From Ruminococcus flavefaciens (lineage in GTDB: Bacteria > Bacillota > Clostridia > Oscillospirales > Ruminococcaceae): a DNA stretch of 6,540 nucleotides. The translations under genes were made by a program, and so were the position numbers. The DNA lies in NCBI GenBank assembly GCA_004554385.1, contig SFMO01000073.1, positions 1 to 6,540 on the forward strand, read 5' to 3'. Shown in pieces: positions 6,404 through 6,540 of this stretch. Below the pieces are notes generated by a model. The model had not been told where the DNA came from. It was given only the letters and a program-made list of their open reading frames with translations, and searched no databases. Position 1 is the stretch's first letter. Each line of letters starts with the position of its first letter.

Positions 6404-6478
6404 AAATGCTCCCCTTTTGTTAGACAATGTGGTATAATAGAAATATACCAAAATGAAGTCTAACGAAAGGGGACATTT
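6404..6478 (+). repeat. Inverted repeat of the IS end that can cover the transposase ribosome binding site
   Basis: The 6404-6425 arm pairs with 6458-6478 with one bulged base (C6409) and one G/T-type mismatch; the core is CCCCTTTTGTTAGAC against GTCTAACGAAAGGGG. A second perfect 7-bp repeat, TGGTATA (6430-6436) and TATACCA (6444-6450), lies in the loop. The 3' arm contains AAAGGGG (6467-6472), the ribosome binding site of the transposase. In a long transcript the two arms would pair and hide it. Confidence 0.75.
6428..6438 (+). promoter_or_regulatory. Extended -10 promoter of the transposase gene
   Basis: TGTGGTATAAT combines a perfect TATAAT (6433-6438) with the TGn extension and the Gram-positive TRTG element. 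No good -35 is found about 17 bases upstream, which extended -10 promoters tolerate. Transcription would start near 6445, downstream of the first hairpin arm, so this transcript leaves the ribosome binding site free. Confidence 0.6.
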
Positions 6479-6480
6479 TT

Positions 6481-6540
6481 ATGCCAAAAGGAAAACCAAA
6501 CAAGAGATATACACCTGAATTCAAGATCAAGGTTGTTGAA
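6481..6540 (+). CDS. Transposase OrfA, IS3 family IS150 group (N-terminal 20 residues only)
   Basis: The frame starts at ATG 6481 with AAAGGGG eight bases upstream and is cut by the window edge. The visible residues include NKRYTPEFKIKVVE, the characteristic beginning of the helix-turn-helix OrfA of IS150-group elements, which binds the IS ends; OrfB with the DDE catalytic domain would normally follow by programmed frameshift. Twenty residues and the end sequence support the family, but whether the element is intact is unknown. Confidence 0.75.
   Translation, partial: MPKGKPNKRYTPEFKIKVVE

Larger units (their letters stand above)
6402..6540 (+). mobile_element. Left end of an IS150-group (IS3 family) insertion sequence, right part outside the window
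   Basis: The proposed end begins with TG at 6402 and runs through TGAAATG, CCCC and GTTAGAC to 6425, the pattern I know from clostridial IS150-like ends (TGAAGTGACCCC ... GTTAGAC). An inverted copy follows at 6458-6478, then the OrfA start at 6481. The exact boundary and any target duplication cannot be confirmed without the right end. Confidence 0.65.

Noticed and set aside
1..6540. tRNA, rRNA, riboswitch or CRISPR elements
   Set aside because: I saw no cloverleaf, ribosomal RNA stretch, known riboswitch core or regularly spaced repeats on either strand.

Overview
The window looks like a chromosomal stretch of a fibre-degrading, Gram-positive gut or rumen Ruminococcus-type clostridium (my inference). 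The signs are a secreted multidomain family 9 glycoside hydrolase with a CBM4-like domain and a type I dockerin, strong AGGAGG-type ribosome binding sites, an ECF sigma factor paired with a membrane protein carrying dockerin-like calcium loops, and an IS150-group (IS3 family) insertion sequence.

Layout, left to right. (1) Positions 1-1499, minus strand: a reading frame open without a stop from 1499 to the left edge (499 codons plus two bases). Its N-terminus looks like a membrane-anchored partner of the sigma factor. It then has a long Ser/Thr/Ala-rich linker, and from residue 171 an internal methionine with its own ribosome binding site and a signal-peptide-like segment, followed by an acidic, aromatic-rich region with three spaced EF-hand/dockerin-like loops. 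The gene continues beyond the window. (2) 1486-2040, minus: an ECF sigma factor overlapping gene (1) by 14 bases. (3) 2041-2487: an ECF-type promoter candidate before the sigma gene, a stretch with no gene I can support, and a strong 12-bp hairpin terminator. (4) 2488-6138, minus: a 1216-residue secreted GH9 protein with dockerin, SH3-like and KPVIYLYP-type domains. Its active-site motifs depart from the family consensus. (5) 6139-6400: its leader and promoter. (6) 6402-6540, plus: the left end of an insertion sequence with the first 20 codons of a transposase OrfA. An inverted copy of the IS end lies beside orfA and can fold with it over the orfA ribosome binding site.

How the parts may work together. 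The GH9 protein is exported and, through its dockerin, would dock on a cohesin of a cellulosome-like complex. The sigma factor and its overlapping membrane partner look like a surface-sensing pair, resembling in logic the SigI/RsgI biomass sensors of Clostridium thermocellum but built from an ECF sigma and an EF-hand/dockerin-like exterior. The ECF-type motif seen before the sigma gene was not seen before the GH9 gene, so regulation of GH9 by this sigma is not shown here. The most unusual items are the sigma-partner/secreted EF-hand fusion with an internal start, the altered GH9 active site, and the ribosome-binding-site hairpin of the insertion sequence.
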